DNA of 64,000 bases from Chitinophaga polysaccharea (GTDB taxonomy: Bacteria > Bacteroidota > Bacteroidia > Chitinophagales > Chitinophagaceae), in contig NZ_CABFVU010000002.1 of assembly GCF_902150045.1 (NCBI RefSeq), forward strand, positions 546,001 to 610,000, given 5' to 3'. Position 1 is the stretch's first letter; the number at the start of each line of letters is the position of its first letter. Shown here one piece after another: positions 15,415 to 23,925 of the stretch. A program made the translations under genes and the position numbers. Below the pieces are notes generated by a model. That model did no database searches, was not told the DNA's origin, and was given only the letters and a program-made list of their open reading frames with translations.

Positions 15415-16515
15415 ATGATGGTAGATAAATCAACAGTTAAGGAAGAGGCACTTAAGAAGATCAAAGTCACCAAAACTACGCAAAGCAGGTTGAGTGAGGT
15501 TGATTTCAATAACCTGGTATTTGGTAGAATGTATGCCGACCATATGCTGGTGGCCGATTTCGACGGCAAAGAATGGAAAAATGCGGAGATACTGCCTTTT
15601 CAGCACCTGTCTGTAAGTCCTTCAAACGCTGCCTGGCATTACGGGCAGGCCATTTTTGAAGGGATCAAGGCTTACAAAGACCCGGAAGGCCATCCTATGA
15701 TCTTCCGTCCATACGATAATTATAAACGCTTTAACGCCTCTGCGGAAAGAATGGGAATGCCCCAGGTACCGGAGTGGCTGTTTATCGGAGGGATGGATTT
15801 GCTGATCGACCTGGACCGCAACTGGGTGCCTGCCGGTAAGGGCTGTTCACTTTATCTTCGTCCTTTTATGATTGCTGCAGACGAATTTATCGGCGTACGC
15901 CCATCTGATACTTATAAGTTTGTTATTATCAATTCACCTTCCGGTGCTTATTTTAATAAGCCCATTAAATTACTGGTACAGGATAAATATGTACGGGCTT
16001 TCCCCGGCGGTGTTGGATATGCTAAAGCCGCAGGTAACTACGGTGGTACCATGTATCCCACCATGCAGGCAAAAAAGAAGGGCTACGACCAGATCCTCTG
16101 GGTAGATGGCTATGAGCATAAATACCTGCAGGAATGCGGCACTATGAACGTTTTTGCCATTATCGGGAATACAGCTATTACACCAGACCTTACCCAGGGA
16201 ACCATCCTGGAAGGGGTAACCCGCGCCAGCGTGATGGATGTGCTGGCAGATATGGGACTTAAAGTGGAGGAAAGACCCATTTCCATTGATGAAGTGGTAA
16301 CCGCCTATAATAATGGTACGCTCAGGGAAGTATTTGGTACCGGCACTGCTTCCAGCGTTGCTTATGTAGAACAGTTGGATTATCTCGAAACCCAGATTAA
16401 ACTGGATACCACCAAATATGAAGTTGGCACGGAAGTAATCCGGCAGTTGGATGATATCCGTACCGGCCGCGCTACCGATATCAGGCATTGGAACTATCTA
16501 ATAGACAGGGAATAA
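15415..16515 (+). CDS. ilvE: Branched-chain amino acid aminotransferase (class IV)
   Basis: The PLP enzyme transfers the amino group between leucine, isoleucine or valine and 2-oxoglutarate. At 366 aa it is the longer BCAT form resembling eukaryotic BCATs. Motifs seen include NAAWHYGQAIFEGIKAY, 'RPYDNYKRFNASAERMGMP', the catalytic lysine in GVGYAKAAGNYGG, 'ECGTMNVFAI' and 'EVFGTGTASSV'. Two ATG codons in a row (15415 and 15418) are possible starts. A terminator follows 29 bp after the stop, so it is monocistronic. Confidence 0.94.
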   Translation: MMVDKSTVKEEALKKIKVTKTTQSRLSEVDFNNLVFGRMYADHMLVADFDGKEWKNAEILPFQHLSVSPSNAAWHYGQAIFEGIKAYKDPEGHPMIFRPYDNYKRFNASAERMGMPQVPEWLFIGGMDLLIDLDRNWVPAGKGCSLYLRPFMIAADEFIGVRPSDTYKFVIINSPSGAYFNKPIKLLVQDKYVRAFPGGVGYAKAAGNYGGTMYPTMQAKKKGYDQILWVDGYEHKYLQECGTMNVFAIIGNTAITPDLTQGTILEGVTRASVMDVLADMGLKVEERPISIDEVVTAYNNGTLREVFGTGTASSVAYVEQLDYLETQIKLDTTKYEVGTEVIRQLDDIRTGRATDIRHWNYLIDRE

Positions 16516-16543
16516 GTACTTTATATATTATTGTCGATATAAG

Positions 16544-16574
16544 AACAGGGCCAATAAAAAGGTCCTGTTTTTTT
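16544..16574 (+). terminator. Intrinsic terminator of ilvE
   Basis: AACAGGGCC (16544-16552) pairs with GGTCCTGTT (16561-16569), with one G-U pair, and a run of seven T residues follows. Confidence 0.85.
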
Positions 16575-16597
16575 ATGGTAGTTTCTAAGGGATATCA

Positions 16598-16605
16598 TAC
16601 CTTTG
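16598..16605 (+). promoter_or_regulatory. Possible distal promoter -7 box upstream of rpsL
   Basis: TACCTTTG followed by CAGTCC matches the -7 consensus and its usual context. The -33 region is poor. It would give a leader of almost 190 nt for rpsL. Confidence 0.35.
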
Positions 16606-16704
16606 CAGTCCGGTTTTTGGTAATCCTGAGCTGCTACCAGAATAATAAGACCTTTCCCTGTTTATACCAGGAGATCATTCCGGCAAAAATATTTTCGAAA
16701 CAAT

Positions 16705-16735
16705 TTTGTTATTCACACATATAGTTTTACCTTTG
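16705..16735 (+). promoter_or_regulatory. Promoter of the rpsL-rpsG operon
   Basis: TTTG at 16705-16708, a 19-bp spacer and TACCTTTG at 16728-16735 are a perfect Bacteroidota-type promoter. Transcription would start near 16742, about 60 nt before rpsL. Confidence 0.85.
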
Positions 16736-16803
16736 CCGTCCCAAAATCCCTTTGTGGGGAATTTGGATGTCATTGTAAACCGACATAAAAAACTAGGTAA
16801 AGA

Positions 16804-17184
16804 ATGCCTACTATACAACAATTAGTAAGAAAAGGAAGAGAAATTATCCGGGCTAAGTCTAAGTCCAGGGCATTAGATAGCTGCCCTCAGCGTCGTGGCG
16901 TTTGTACTCGTGTATACACTACCACGCCTAAGAAACCGAACTCCGCTCTGCGTAAGGTAGCGAAGGTGCGTTTAACCAACAAAGTTGAGGTGATTGCCTA
17001 TATCCCTGGTGAAGGTCACAACTTGCAGGAGCACTCTATCGTACTGATCCGTGGTGGAAGGGTAAAAGATTTACCAGGTGTTCGTTACCACATCGTTCGC
17101 GGTTCCCTGGATACTGCAGGTGTGAAAGACAGAAAGCAGAGCCGTTCCAAATATGGTACTAAAAAGGAAAAGGCTAAAAAATAA
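16804..17184 (+). CDS. rpsL: 30S ribosomal protein S12
   Basis: S12 lies at the decoding centre and takes part in tRNA selection. The 126-aa protein is of normal length, with the conserved TTPKKPNSALRKVAKVRLTN loop (site of streptomycin-resistance changes, wild-type lysine present) and 'RGGRVKDLPGVRYHIVRG', where the aspartate after DLPG-type loops is often methylthiolated. It is first in a two-gene operon with rpsG, 29 bp apart. Confidence 0.98.
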   Translation: MPTIQQLVRKGREIIRAKSKSRALDSCPQRRGVCTRVYTTTPKKPNSALRKVAKVRLTNKVEVIAYIPGEGHNLQEHSIVLIRGGRVKDLPGVRYHIVRGSLDTAGVKDRKQSRSKYGTKKEKAKK

Positions 17185-17213
17185 TAATTATAAATAGTCG
17201 TAATTTTCAATAA

Positions 17214-17681
17214 ATGAGAAAGCAAGCTGCAAAGAAATTGCCTCTGGCTCCGGATCCTCGGTTCAATGACAAGCTGGTAACCCGCTTTGTTAATAACGTA
17301 ATGGAACAAGGAAAGAAGAGCGTTGCCTATAAAATTTTCTACGATGCTGTGGATAAAGTAAGCACCATGACCGGTGAAAACGGTTATGAGGTTTGGAGAA
17401 AAGCATTAGCTAACGTTACTCCTGGTGTGGAAGTTAGAAGCCGCCGTATTGGTGGTGCTACTTTCCAGATCCCTGCGGAAGTTCGCCCGGATAGAAAAAT
17501 ATCCCTGAGCATCAAATGGTTAGTACGCTACGCCGGCGAAAGAAACGGTAAGAGCATGGCTGATAAGCTCGCAAACGAAATCGTAGCAGCAAGTAAAGGT
17601 GAAGGCGCAGCATTCAAGAAGAAGGAAGATACTCACCGTATGGCTGAAGCTAACAAAGCTTTCTCTCACTTCAGAATCTAG
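17214..17681 (+). CDS. rpsG: 30S ribosomal protein S7
   Basis: S7 nucleates folding of the 16S 3' domain and lines the E site. The 155-aa protein is of normal length, with LVTRFVNNVMEQGKKSVAYK, 'VEVRSRRIGGATFQIPAEVRP' and the C-terminal MADKLANEIVAASKGEGAAF. In most Bacteroidota fusA would follow directly. Here a terminator and a 6-kb reverse-strand block intervene. Confidence 0.98.
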   Translation: MRKQAAKKLPLAPDPRFNDKLVTRFVNNVMEQGKKSVAYKIFYDAVDKVSTMTGENGYEVWRKALANVTPGVEVRSRRIGGATFQIPAEVRPDRKISLSIKWLVRYAGERNGKSMADKLANEIVAASKGEGAAFKKKEDTHRMAEANKAFSHFRI

Positions 17682-17712
17682 TTATAGCCCTCACAGGCAA
17701 CTCAATATATTT

Positions 17713-17747
17713 GGCAAACAGTTCCTTCCGGAGCTGTTTGCCTTTTT
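17713..17747 (+). terminator. Terminator of rpsL-rpsG
   Basis: GGCAAACAG (17713-17721) pairs with CTGTTTGCC (17734-17742), followed by five T residues. It ends the shortened str operon. Confidence 0.87.
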
Positions 17748-18044
17748 GTGTTGATAAGTAGTGATAATGTTAATCCAACCGAACCGTTGCAGTTCCGGCC
17801 ACCTGATCCTGTTACTGCCAGCCGCAGGTTGCGGCATTTTTACATATTTGCAGGTTCCGCCTGGCTTCAGGTTGCCGCCGATGGCATACATGGCATTGCC
17901 AAACGGCATTTGCAGATACCGGCAAGCTCCTCCTGGCATTACTTTCCTTGTTGCAACTTCCTTTGAAGGCTTGCAAAACAGCGTAGCGAATGCAAATAAT
18001 CCGGGCTTATAAATTGCAGGAAACTTCCGAAGCAGGTTCTATAT
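17748..18044. other. Gap without a convincing gene
   Basis: Open frames of 70-83 codons exist here, but they overlap each other, lack family features and have repetitive composition (many GGCA, TTGCC and GCAGG words). I see no promoter or RNA gene. It separates two convergent terminators. Confidence 0.5.
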
Positions 18045-18078
18045 AAAAAAGGCGGACATCCGCAGATGCCCGCCTTTC
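18045..18078 (-). terminator. Terminator of the collagen-like gene
   Basis: AAAGGCGG-CATC pairs with GATG-CCGCCTTT around CGCA, with one A-C mismatch. On the minus strand a run of T residues follows. It lies 18 bp after the stop of the large surface-protein gene. Confidence 0.8.
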
Positions 18079-18095
18079 GCTATATCCAGGAACAC

Positions 18096-21000
18096 TTATT
18101 TTACATTCACCAACACCTTGATCTTACCTTCTGTACCATCAAACTCCTGCAGCGCTTTGCCAAGTACCTGGCCCGGTTTCACTTTATTTATATCGGCTTT
18201 CATTGCATAACCGGCTTTACTGGATGTAACCAGCAGATCCCCGCGATGGATAACCCCATTCTCGTTACATACTTTTGTTGGAATCACTCCTATTACCCCC
18301 ATTGGCACTTCGGTGTCCAGGTCGGCGTCAATATCCTTCTCGGTTAACAGTAATCCCGGCTTGGTGGCAAACACACCCGCAACCAGCGTTGAGTAAGCAC
18401 CGGAAGATTTTTCCACCATACGGTCTGTATGTGTAGAGATCACCAGTACATCCCCGGCTTCATAGGTGTTGCGCTCGCCGGCTACTGCAAATGATTCGGC
18501 CACATCCGCACCACTGTTCTGGGTGCCGCCGTTAAAGAAACCCCTGCCTGCTTTATTGATGCGGGCTACATTCACACTGGCGCTCTGGAATACCGCAACA
18601 CTTCCGGATGGTCCCTGGTGATTAATAAGCATACCATTGCCGGTACCAGTAGTAGTAATATGTACCACTGGTTGGCTGTTGGCATTATTAAAGTTGGCAA
18701 ACCTGCCAGCTTTACCTGTTCCAAAGTTGGGTACAAAGCCGGAAATAGCATTTCCACTTCCATCACAGGAAGCTTCAACACCATCCCCAGTGCCGCCGGC
18801 ATTGGCTGTTATACCATTGCCACTACCTTCTGTCAGGGCGAGTACTGCGGGGCCACTTCCTGCAGGGTTAGAGGAATAAAATAAGCCGGCGTATCCCCCG
18901 GTACCGGAAGAAACCCCGTATATACCTGCTGTTCCAAAATTGGCAAACATGGAGTTTACTTCCCCCTTAACAGCTGGAGAAGTAGCTGTTGTTTTGTCTA
19001 CTTTAAAATTACCGGCAATGCCATTGCCCACTGTTTTAACAGTCATGACATCACTGGTGTTGTTTTCGTTAAAAATCTCGAACCTGCCAGCCCGGCCTGT
19101 AGCAAAAGTAGGAACCCACGCATACAGGGCGTTACCTGCTCCATCTATGTTTGTTTCCACCCCATTGCCATCTTTTCCGGCATTGGCGGTAATAGCGTTA
19201 CCATTACCATCTGTGAGCGCTATCAGCGACGCGCCATTACCTGAAGGATTGGAAGCGTAGAACAAGCCGGCACGGCCGCCGGTGCCAGAAGAAACCCCAA
19301 ATACTCCAGCCGCTCCGAAGTTGCCAAAAATGGTATTTACCTCAGCTCTTACGGCAGCTCCAACACTGTTGGTATTGTTTAACAGGAATGAAGAAGCATT
19401 ACCCCGCGTATTATCTGGGATATTACCATTACCGTTGCTTTCCACTTCCAGTACGTTTGCTTCAGTATTGGTGTTGTTGAAGTTCTCAAAACGACCGGCC
19501 CTGCCCGTACTGTTGTTTAAACCTACCTGGCCTAAAACACCTATTCCCGTATTACTGGTGTTGGTCGCAATAAATCCACGTACGCCGTAACCACCGCCAT
19601 CATTCCGGCCCACAACGGCTCCTGCAATATCGCTGGTGGTTCTGCCCACTACAGCTTCGCCGCCGCCGTTATTATCGCCTACAACACCGGCTGATGTCTG
19701 GGCGCTGGTAATGCCATGAACGCCAAATCCGGCGGCGGTGCTGCTGCGTACGCCGGCTCCGTTGCCGGTTGTAGTTACATTCACCACCGTGCCATTTCCT
19801 ACTGAATTAACAACCAGGGCATTATTGTTATTGGCATTGTTAAAAATTGAAATACTCGCCGGGATACCATTGTTGCTGGTAGCAGTTAACCCGGTGCCTG
19901 TATTACTGTTGGCATATACGCCGGTTCCATTGGCAGAGGCGTTGCCATACACGCCAAGCCCGTTGGGAGTAGTACCATACACGCCCCAGCCAGATCCGTT
20001 CTGGGATCCATAAACACCAACGCCTAAACCACCGGTACCGTTATTGATACCTCTCACCGCGCTGGAAAAGCCACCTGGGGAGGTGGAGCTAACAATACCC
20101 CTTATGGCCGCAATATTGGAGGTGGGAGTATTATTCACCCCTTCAACGGAGGTGCCGTCGCCATTATTGGTAATGCTGAAAAGTGTGGAGGCGTTATTTT
20201 CTGTGGCAACAAAGGGTAAGGTAAGGCCACCTCCCGGAGGCGCACCCGCAGCCCATTGTGCACCATCAAACTTAAGAATCTGGCCTGCTGCGGGAGCCAC
20301 ATTGCTTACCGGCTGGCCCTGCAATCCCTTTACAACCGGGTTGGGGTAAGTGCCTGAAAGGTCCCCTCCGGCAGGGCCGTTGGGAGGAAGGGTAGTAGGA
20401 ATCACGCCTGCCGCAATTTTTGCCAGTGTTACTTTACCATCTCCTATCAGGGGATTAGGATAGGTACCTGAAAGATCACCACCTGCAGCAACACCGTTAA
20501 TATCACCTGCAGGTCCCTGGGGGCCTGCTGGGCCAATGGGGCCTACAGGTCCTACAGGTCCGGCTACACCGGGATCACCCTTAGCACCTGCTGGTCCTAC
20601 AGGTCCAACTGGGCCAATGGGTCCCGCTGGTCCGGCTACACCGGGATCACCCTTAGCACCTGCCGGTCCTACGGGTCCAACTGGTCCAACGGGACCTGCT
20701 GGTCCGGCTACACCAGGATCTCCTTTAGCGCCGGCAGGTCCCGCCGGTCCAATTGGCCCTACGGGTCCCACCGCACCGGGATCGCCCTTAGGGCCGGCAG
20801 GACCTGTAGCACCTGCTGGTCCGGCAGGACCAGGATTACCATTGGCGGCATACAAGGCATAGGGAACGCTCATTAATTGAGAGGTTCCCAATTCATTAAA
20901 ATTACCACCATTTATAGATACTTCTACTTTTAGGTACTGATTGGCATTTGCCCATGGAACACCACTGTAAGTACCGCTTAAAGGAGTTCCTTTACCTATT

Positions 21001-21242
21001 TGTAAAGTAAATAGGCCCAGGGTATTGGTGGTAGTATTATGCGTTTCCTGGTATTGTACAGGTCCTGCCGCAGAACCGCCCAAAATAGAAAAACGCACCG
21101 TTAAGGATTGGTTGCTGAGTATCGTTCCATTCGTATTGCGGGCTATTGCCTGGTAGTTGGTTCCGGTTAACCCACTTTGTGCCCGTACAATTTGAAATGA
21201 TACCATCAACAGCAGGAAGGTCAGGTAGCATATCTTTTTCAT
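18096..21242 (-). CDS. Large secreted protein with collagen-like Gly-X-Y repeats
   Basis: The protein is about 1048 aa from MKKICYLTFLLLMVSFQIVR, a clear signal peptide. Residues about 25-130 form a beta-rich head with 'FSILGGSAAGPVQYQETH'. Residues about 135-245 are about 35 Gly-X-Y triplets (GPAGPAGATGPAGPKGDPG type). Two GGDLSGTYPNP repeats follow. Residues about 330-890 are many glycine-rich copies of 'GxGVYG' or 'AGRFENFN' type that look like a beta-helical fibre. The last 150 residues begin NSGADVAESF and are rich in 'GDVLVIST...' strands, like C-terminal trimerisation or autoproteolytic domains of phage fibres. It probably makes a trimeric surface fibre. Next come a small secreted protein and PorV, which suggests a T9SS-linked surface locus. 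Confidence 0.8.
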   Translation of the reverse strand: MKKICYLTFLLLMVSFQIVRAQSGLTGTNYQAIARNTNGTILSNQSLTVRFSILGGSAAGPVQYQETHNTTTNTLGLFTLQIGKGTPLSGTYSGVPWANANQYLKVEVSINGGNFNELGTSQLMSVPYALYAANGNPGPAGPAGATGPAGPKGDPGAVGPVGPIGPAGPAGAKGDPGVAGPAGPVGPVGPVGPAGAKGDPGVAGPAGPIGPVGPVGPAGAKGDPGVAGPVGPVGPIGPAGPQGPAGDINGVAAGGDLSGTYPNPLIGDGKVTLAKIAAGVIPTTLPPNGPAGGDLSGTYPNPVVKGLQGQPVSNVAPAAGQILKFDGAQWAAGAPPGGGLTLPFVATENNASTLFSITNNGDGTSVEGVNNTPTSNIAAIRGIVSSTSPGGFSSAVRGINNGTGGLGVGVYGSQNGSGWGVYGTTPNGLGVYGNASANGTGVYANSNTGTGLTATSNNGIPASISIFNNANNNNALVVNSVGNGTVVNVTTTGNGAGVRSSTAAGFGVHGITSAQTSAGVVGDNNGGGEAVVGRTTSDIAGAVVGRNDGGGYGVRGFIATNTSNTGIGVLGQVGLNNSTGRAGRFENFNNTNTEANVLEVESNGNGNIPDNTRGNASSFLLNNTNSVGAAVRAEVNTIFGNFGAAGVFGVSSGTGGRAGLFYASNPSGNGASLIALTDGNGNAITANAGKDGNGVETNIDGAGNALYAWVPTFATGRAGRFEIFNENNTSDVMTVKTVGNGIAGNFKVDKTTATSPAVKGEVNSMFANFGTAGIYGVSSGTGGYAGLFYSSNPAGSGPAVLALTEGSGNGITANAGGTGDGVEASCDGSGNAISGFVPNFGTGKAGRFANFNNANSQPVVHITTTGTGNGMLINHQGPSGSVAVFQSASVNVARINKAGRGFFNGGTQNSGADVAESFAVAGERNTYEAGDVLVISTHTDRMVEKSSGAYSTLVAGVFATKPGLLLTEKDIDADLDTEVPMGVIGVIPTKVCNENGVIHRGDLLVTSSKAGYAMKADINKVKPGQVLGKALQEFDGTEGKIKVLVNVK

Positions 21243-21274
21243 AATAATCATTTTTGTAATAGTTTACGATGCGC

Positions 21275-21682
21275 TTAATTCTTTTTGGGTTTAGGTGATG
21301 CTCCGCCGTCCTGGTTAGGTATAGGAGGAATAACTTGTTTACCGGCCTGGTTATCCGGTCGTGCCACCGCGGCACTGTCAGACGGAAGGGGTCTTGTCTT
21401 GCTTTGGGAAGTACGCGACCGGAGCGCAGCATTACTATGCTGTGCCTGGTAGTTGGTAAAAAGACGTGTTTTTGCGTCTTTTGAAACCTCCGCACGATCC
21501 ATTGCAGGCGGAGCCGATCTTTTGTTCAGCTCAGCAATGTCTTTCTGGAATGTGGGGAATAACGCGTCCCTTACCTTTCCAGTATTCCCGCCGGTATTTT
21601 CCGGCTTAACAGATTCCTGTGCAAAAACGCCGGGAATGAACCCTGCAAACAAAAGAAATGCGAGTATGATCAGTGGCTTCAT
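21275..21682 (-). CDS. Small secreted protein, unknown
   Basis: From the ATG at 21682 the product is 135 aa, with a signal peptide (MKPLIILAFLLFAGFIPGVF, cleavage after AQ). The mature part is hydrophilic, with many Ser, Pro, Lys and Asn residues and a C-terminal 'PPIPNQDGGASPKPKKN'. An ATG at 21709 adds nine residues before the signal peptide. No domain is recognised. It sits 32 bp upstream of the collagen-like gene on the same strand and may be a processed surface or periplasmic partner. Confidence 0.6.
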   Translation of the reverse strand: MKPLIILAFLLFAGFIPGVFAQESVKPENTGGNTGKVRDALFPTFQKDIAELNKRSAPPAMDRAEVSKDAKTRLFTNYQAQHSNAALRSRTSQSKTRPLPSDSAAVARPDNQAGKQVIPPIPNQDGGASPKPKKN

Positions 21683-21751
21683 ATTGGGTGTTATAGATTC
21701 GTTTTTCATGTTGGGTATTTTAGCAGATAAGTGGCTGAATAATGGATTAGT

Positions 21752-22930
21752 TTATGGTTGTATGGCTTCGTCCCGGTTTCCTCCTATGTTATAGACCAGC
21801 GAGAACTTCAGGGTTCTTTTCTGGATCAGGCTCTCACCTGTGGGCAATTGGTAAGCGATATCCAGTGCAAGATTGGATACGCGAACGCCCAGTCCTGCTG
21901 AAAAATGTTGCCGGTAGCCCTTGTTGGGATGTTCATAGAAATATCCTGCCCGTACAAAAAATGCCTGTCTGTAGGCATATTCAACCCCTGATCCGATGGT
22001 GAACTCTCTTAGTTCTTCATGAAAACCACCGGGAGCATCGCCGAAAGATGAGAACATGGCGTCCACAATACCGCGGTCCGGATCTTTACCTTTCAGGATC
22101 TGGCTGGTTTCTATGCCATTGGAATCCAGTGCATACAAGGGAGGGGTAGGCACCAGTAGTTTATTGATGTCTACAGAAAGGGTGAATTCGTGTTCATAGG
22201 TGTGTACAAACGTATAGCCGCCACCGATACGGAGGTTCATGGGCAGAAAGCTCTTCCTGTTGTTATCATCTGAGTATTGCAGCTTTGTGCCTATATTGGT
22301 AATACTTACTCCAAAACAATAGCGGTTGCCGAAATCCAGCTTGTCTACACTGTTCTGGTAATAATAGCTGATATCACCCGCAACAGCTGATGCCGGTTTC
22401 TGCTGGATATTATTATAGGAGCCTTGTCCAAGCTGGCTGCGCACGTACCGCATGCTGAGCGCCAGCGATGTGTGGTTGCCCAGTTTTCTGGCATAGGTAC
22501 CATCTATGGCAAATTCTTTGGGATTGTAATCCTGCAGTACTGTGCCGTTATCATCCCGGAATGTAACGGAGCCATAATTAAAGTACTTCATGGAAAGTCC
22601 TATACCTTCTGTTCCGTTCCAGGTTTTGTAACCAGATACATAAGCCATGTTTGACTTATTATTGTTCAGCTCCCACATCCAGGGCGAATAATTGGCGCTC
22701 ACACCCCAGTCGCCTGCAAATACTATTTTAGCGGCATTTGAGAACAGGGAGTTGGCGTCTGCTGATAAACCGGTGGCAGCATCTCCGGTGCCGCTGCTCC
22801 TGGTGTCGGGGTTAACCAGCAGGAAACTGGCGCCGATATTTGGAGGTTTCTGAGTGGCTTTTTGTGCCGTTAACCGCATACCTGTAGCCAGTATCCCGGC
22901 AAAAAGCACGAGTGTATAACTGTATTTCAT
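21752..22930 (-). CDS. porV: PorV-like outer-membrane protein of the type IX secretion system
   Basis: The 392-aa protein has a signal peptide and then the PorV hallmark 'ASFLLVNPDTRSSGTGDAATGLSADANSLFSNAAKI' followed by GVSANYSPWMWELNN. The rest alternates as outer-membrane beta strands to the end (LKFSLVYNIGG). PorV shuttles T9SS cargo from the Sov translocon to the attachment complex. It lies between a gene for a protein with a T9SS sorting domain and two secreted-protein genes, which supports the call. Whether it is the housekeeping PorV or a locus-specific paralogue cannot be decided here. Confidence 0.8.
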   Translation of the reverse strand: MKYSYTLVLFAGILATGMRLTAQKATQKPPNIGASFLLVNPDTRSSGTGDAATGLSADANSLFSNAAKIVFAGDWGVSANYSPWMWELNNNKSNMAYVSGYKTWNGTEGIGLSMKYFNYGSVTFRDDNGTVLQDYNPKEFAIDGTYARKLGNHTSLALSMRYVRSQLGQGSYNNIQQKPASAVAGDISYYYQNSVDKLDFGNRYCFGVSITNIGTKLQYSDDNNRKSFLPMNLRIGGGYTFVHTYEHEFTLSVDINKLLVPTPPLYALDSNGIETSQILKGKDPDRGIVDAMFSSFGDAPGGFHEELREFTIGSGVEYAYRQAFFVRAGYFYEHPNKGYRQHFSAGLGVRVSNLALDIAYQLPTGESLIQKRTLKFSLVYNIGGNRDEAIQP

Positions 22931-22957
22931 AATATCATCTGTTAAAGGGTGATCTTG

Positions 22958-23464
22958 TTATTGCACAATAAGTTTCTCAAAGAACACATTGCCGTTTACA
23001 TTCAGCATAACGGTGTAAATACCGGAGGCAAAATGATTTACAGGCAGTACCACGGTGCTTTTGCCCGGGCCCATTTCCAGGAACTGGTGATGTATCACCT
23101 GTCCGGCGGGGTTGATCAGTTCAAGGGTTACATTTACTTTTGCCAGCAGGTCAAATACAACCCTGGTGTTGGTGATAGCCGGATTGGGAAACAGTATATA
23201 GCTCTTTACAGGGTTTACCCCCGGTGTCAGCTTTATAAAATCTTCCGGTTGCTGAAATCCCTGTGTCAGCAATACCCTGCCATCTGTTATCGGTAAAATG
23301 ACAGGCTCACCTACTGTATACTGGAACTGAATGTTCTGAACCACCGCGGAACCGCCCGCGTTGGCAACCACCTGGCGCTTAAGCACTACCTGGGCATGGG
23401 ATGAAATATAGGCGCATACGGGCAGCAACAGTGCGAGCGTGCATCTGAGTACAATTGATCTCAT
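22958..23464 (-). CDS. Secreted protein with T9SS type A C-terminal sorting domain
   Basis: The 168-aa protein has a signal peptide (MRSIVLRCTLALLLPVCAYI...), a short beta-rich body ('QFQYTVGEPVILPITDGRVLLTQGFQQPE') and a Por-secretion C-terminal domain of about 80 residues. The domain has the usual 'LFPNPAITNTRVVFDL', 'INPAGQVI' and 'ASGIYTVMLNVNGNVFFEKLIVQ'. The 'GEP...LTQGFQQPE' body is typical of short Bacteroidota surface proteins. It is the first gene of the four-gene reverse-strand surface operon, 27 bp before porV. Confidence 0.85.
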   Translation of the reverse strand: MRSIVLRCTLALLLPVCAYISSHAQVVLKRQVVANAGGSAVVQNIQFQYTVGEPVILPITDGRVLLTQGFQQPEDFIKLTPGVNPVKSYILFPNPAITNTRVVFDLLAKVNVTLELINPAGQVIHHQFLEMGPGKSTVVLPVNHFASGIYTVMLNVNGNVFFEKLIVQ

Positions 23465-23882
23465 ATATGTATGGTTATAAGTAAAAGGTTCAGGAACTGC
23501 TACAGCGCCGGACAGGAAGGGTACAATAGTAAGTAACTTATCTGCCTGTTATACAAGCGCGTGGAGTATCTTTCTATTTCATGACGATTTTATTTAAGGG
23601 AAACCGATTTTTCAAATCTTGGTCTTCGCTGTATTTTTAATACTCAGTCTTCAGGTATATCCGGTTTACAATGCTTCACAAATATGACAGAATTATAACA
23701 CCTGGAAAACGTCAATTTAACTTTTGGTGGAAATTGATAAAAAAGTGGTCGCTACCGTCTAAAAACTGGTTTTCGCAGAACTATTTATAATTATTAAATA
23801 TAATATGAATAAGACTATCGTCTGTTTTTGAGAAATAACAATTTGGAAAAGAAGGTCATTTTATTTATTGTTAAAAATAAAT
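23465..23882. other. Gap between divergent surface operon and fusA
   Basis: This AT-rich 418-bp stretch has no frame of note. It must hold the promoter of the reverse-strand surface operon (no full TAnnTTTG match seen on that strand) and the upstream part of the fusA promoter. Confidence 0.5.
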
Positions 23883-23890
23883 TACCTTTG
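23883..23890 (+). promoter_or_regulatory. -7 box of fusA
   Basis: TACCTTTG matches the consensus and precedes the ATG by 35 bp. The -33 region (TTTT at about 23860) is weak. Confidence 0.6.
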
Positions 23891-23925
23891 CCCCCCAAAT
23901 TGCATTATTTAGTCACTTTAATATT

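Noticed and set aside
17748..18012. Short frames of 72-83 codons after rpsG
   Set aside because: They overlap each other in different frames, lack a promoter and look like low-complexity sequence between two terminators.
20536..20862. Plus-strand frame with Gly-Pro-Thr repeats opposite the collagen-like gene
   Set aside because: The repeat of GGN-CCN words reads as Gly-Pro-X on both strands. The minus strand has the signal peptide, flanking domains and full-length frame; the plus-strand frame has none.
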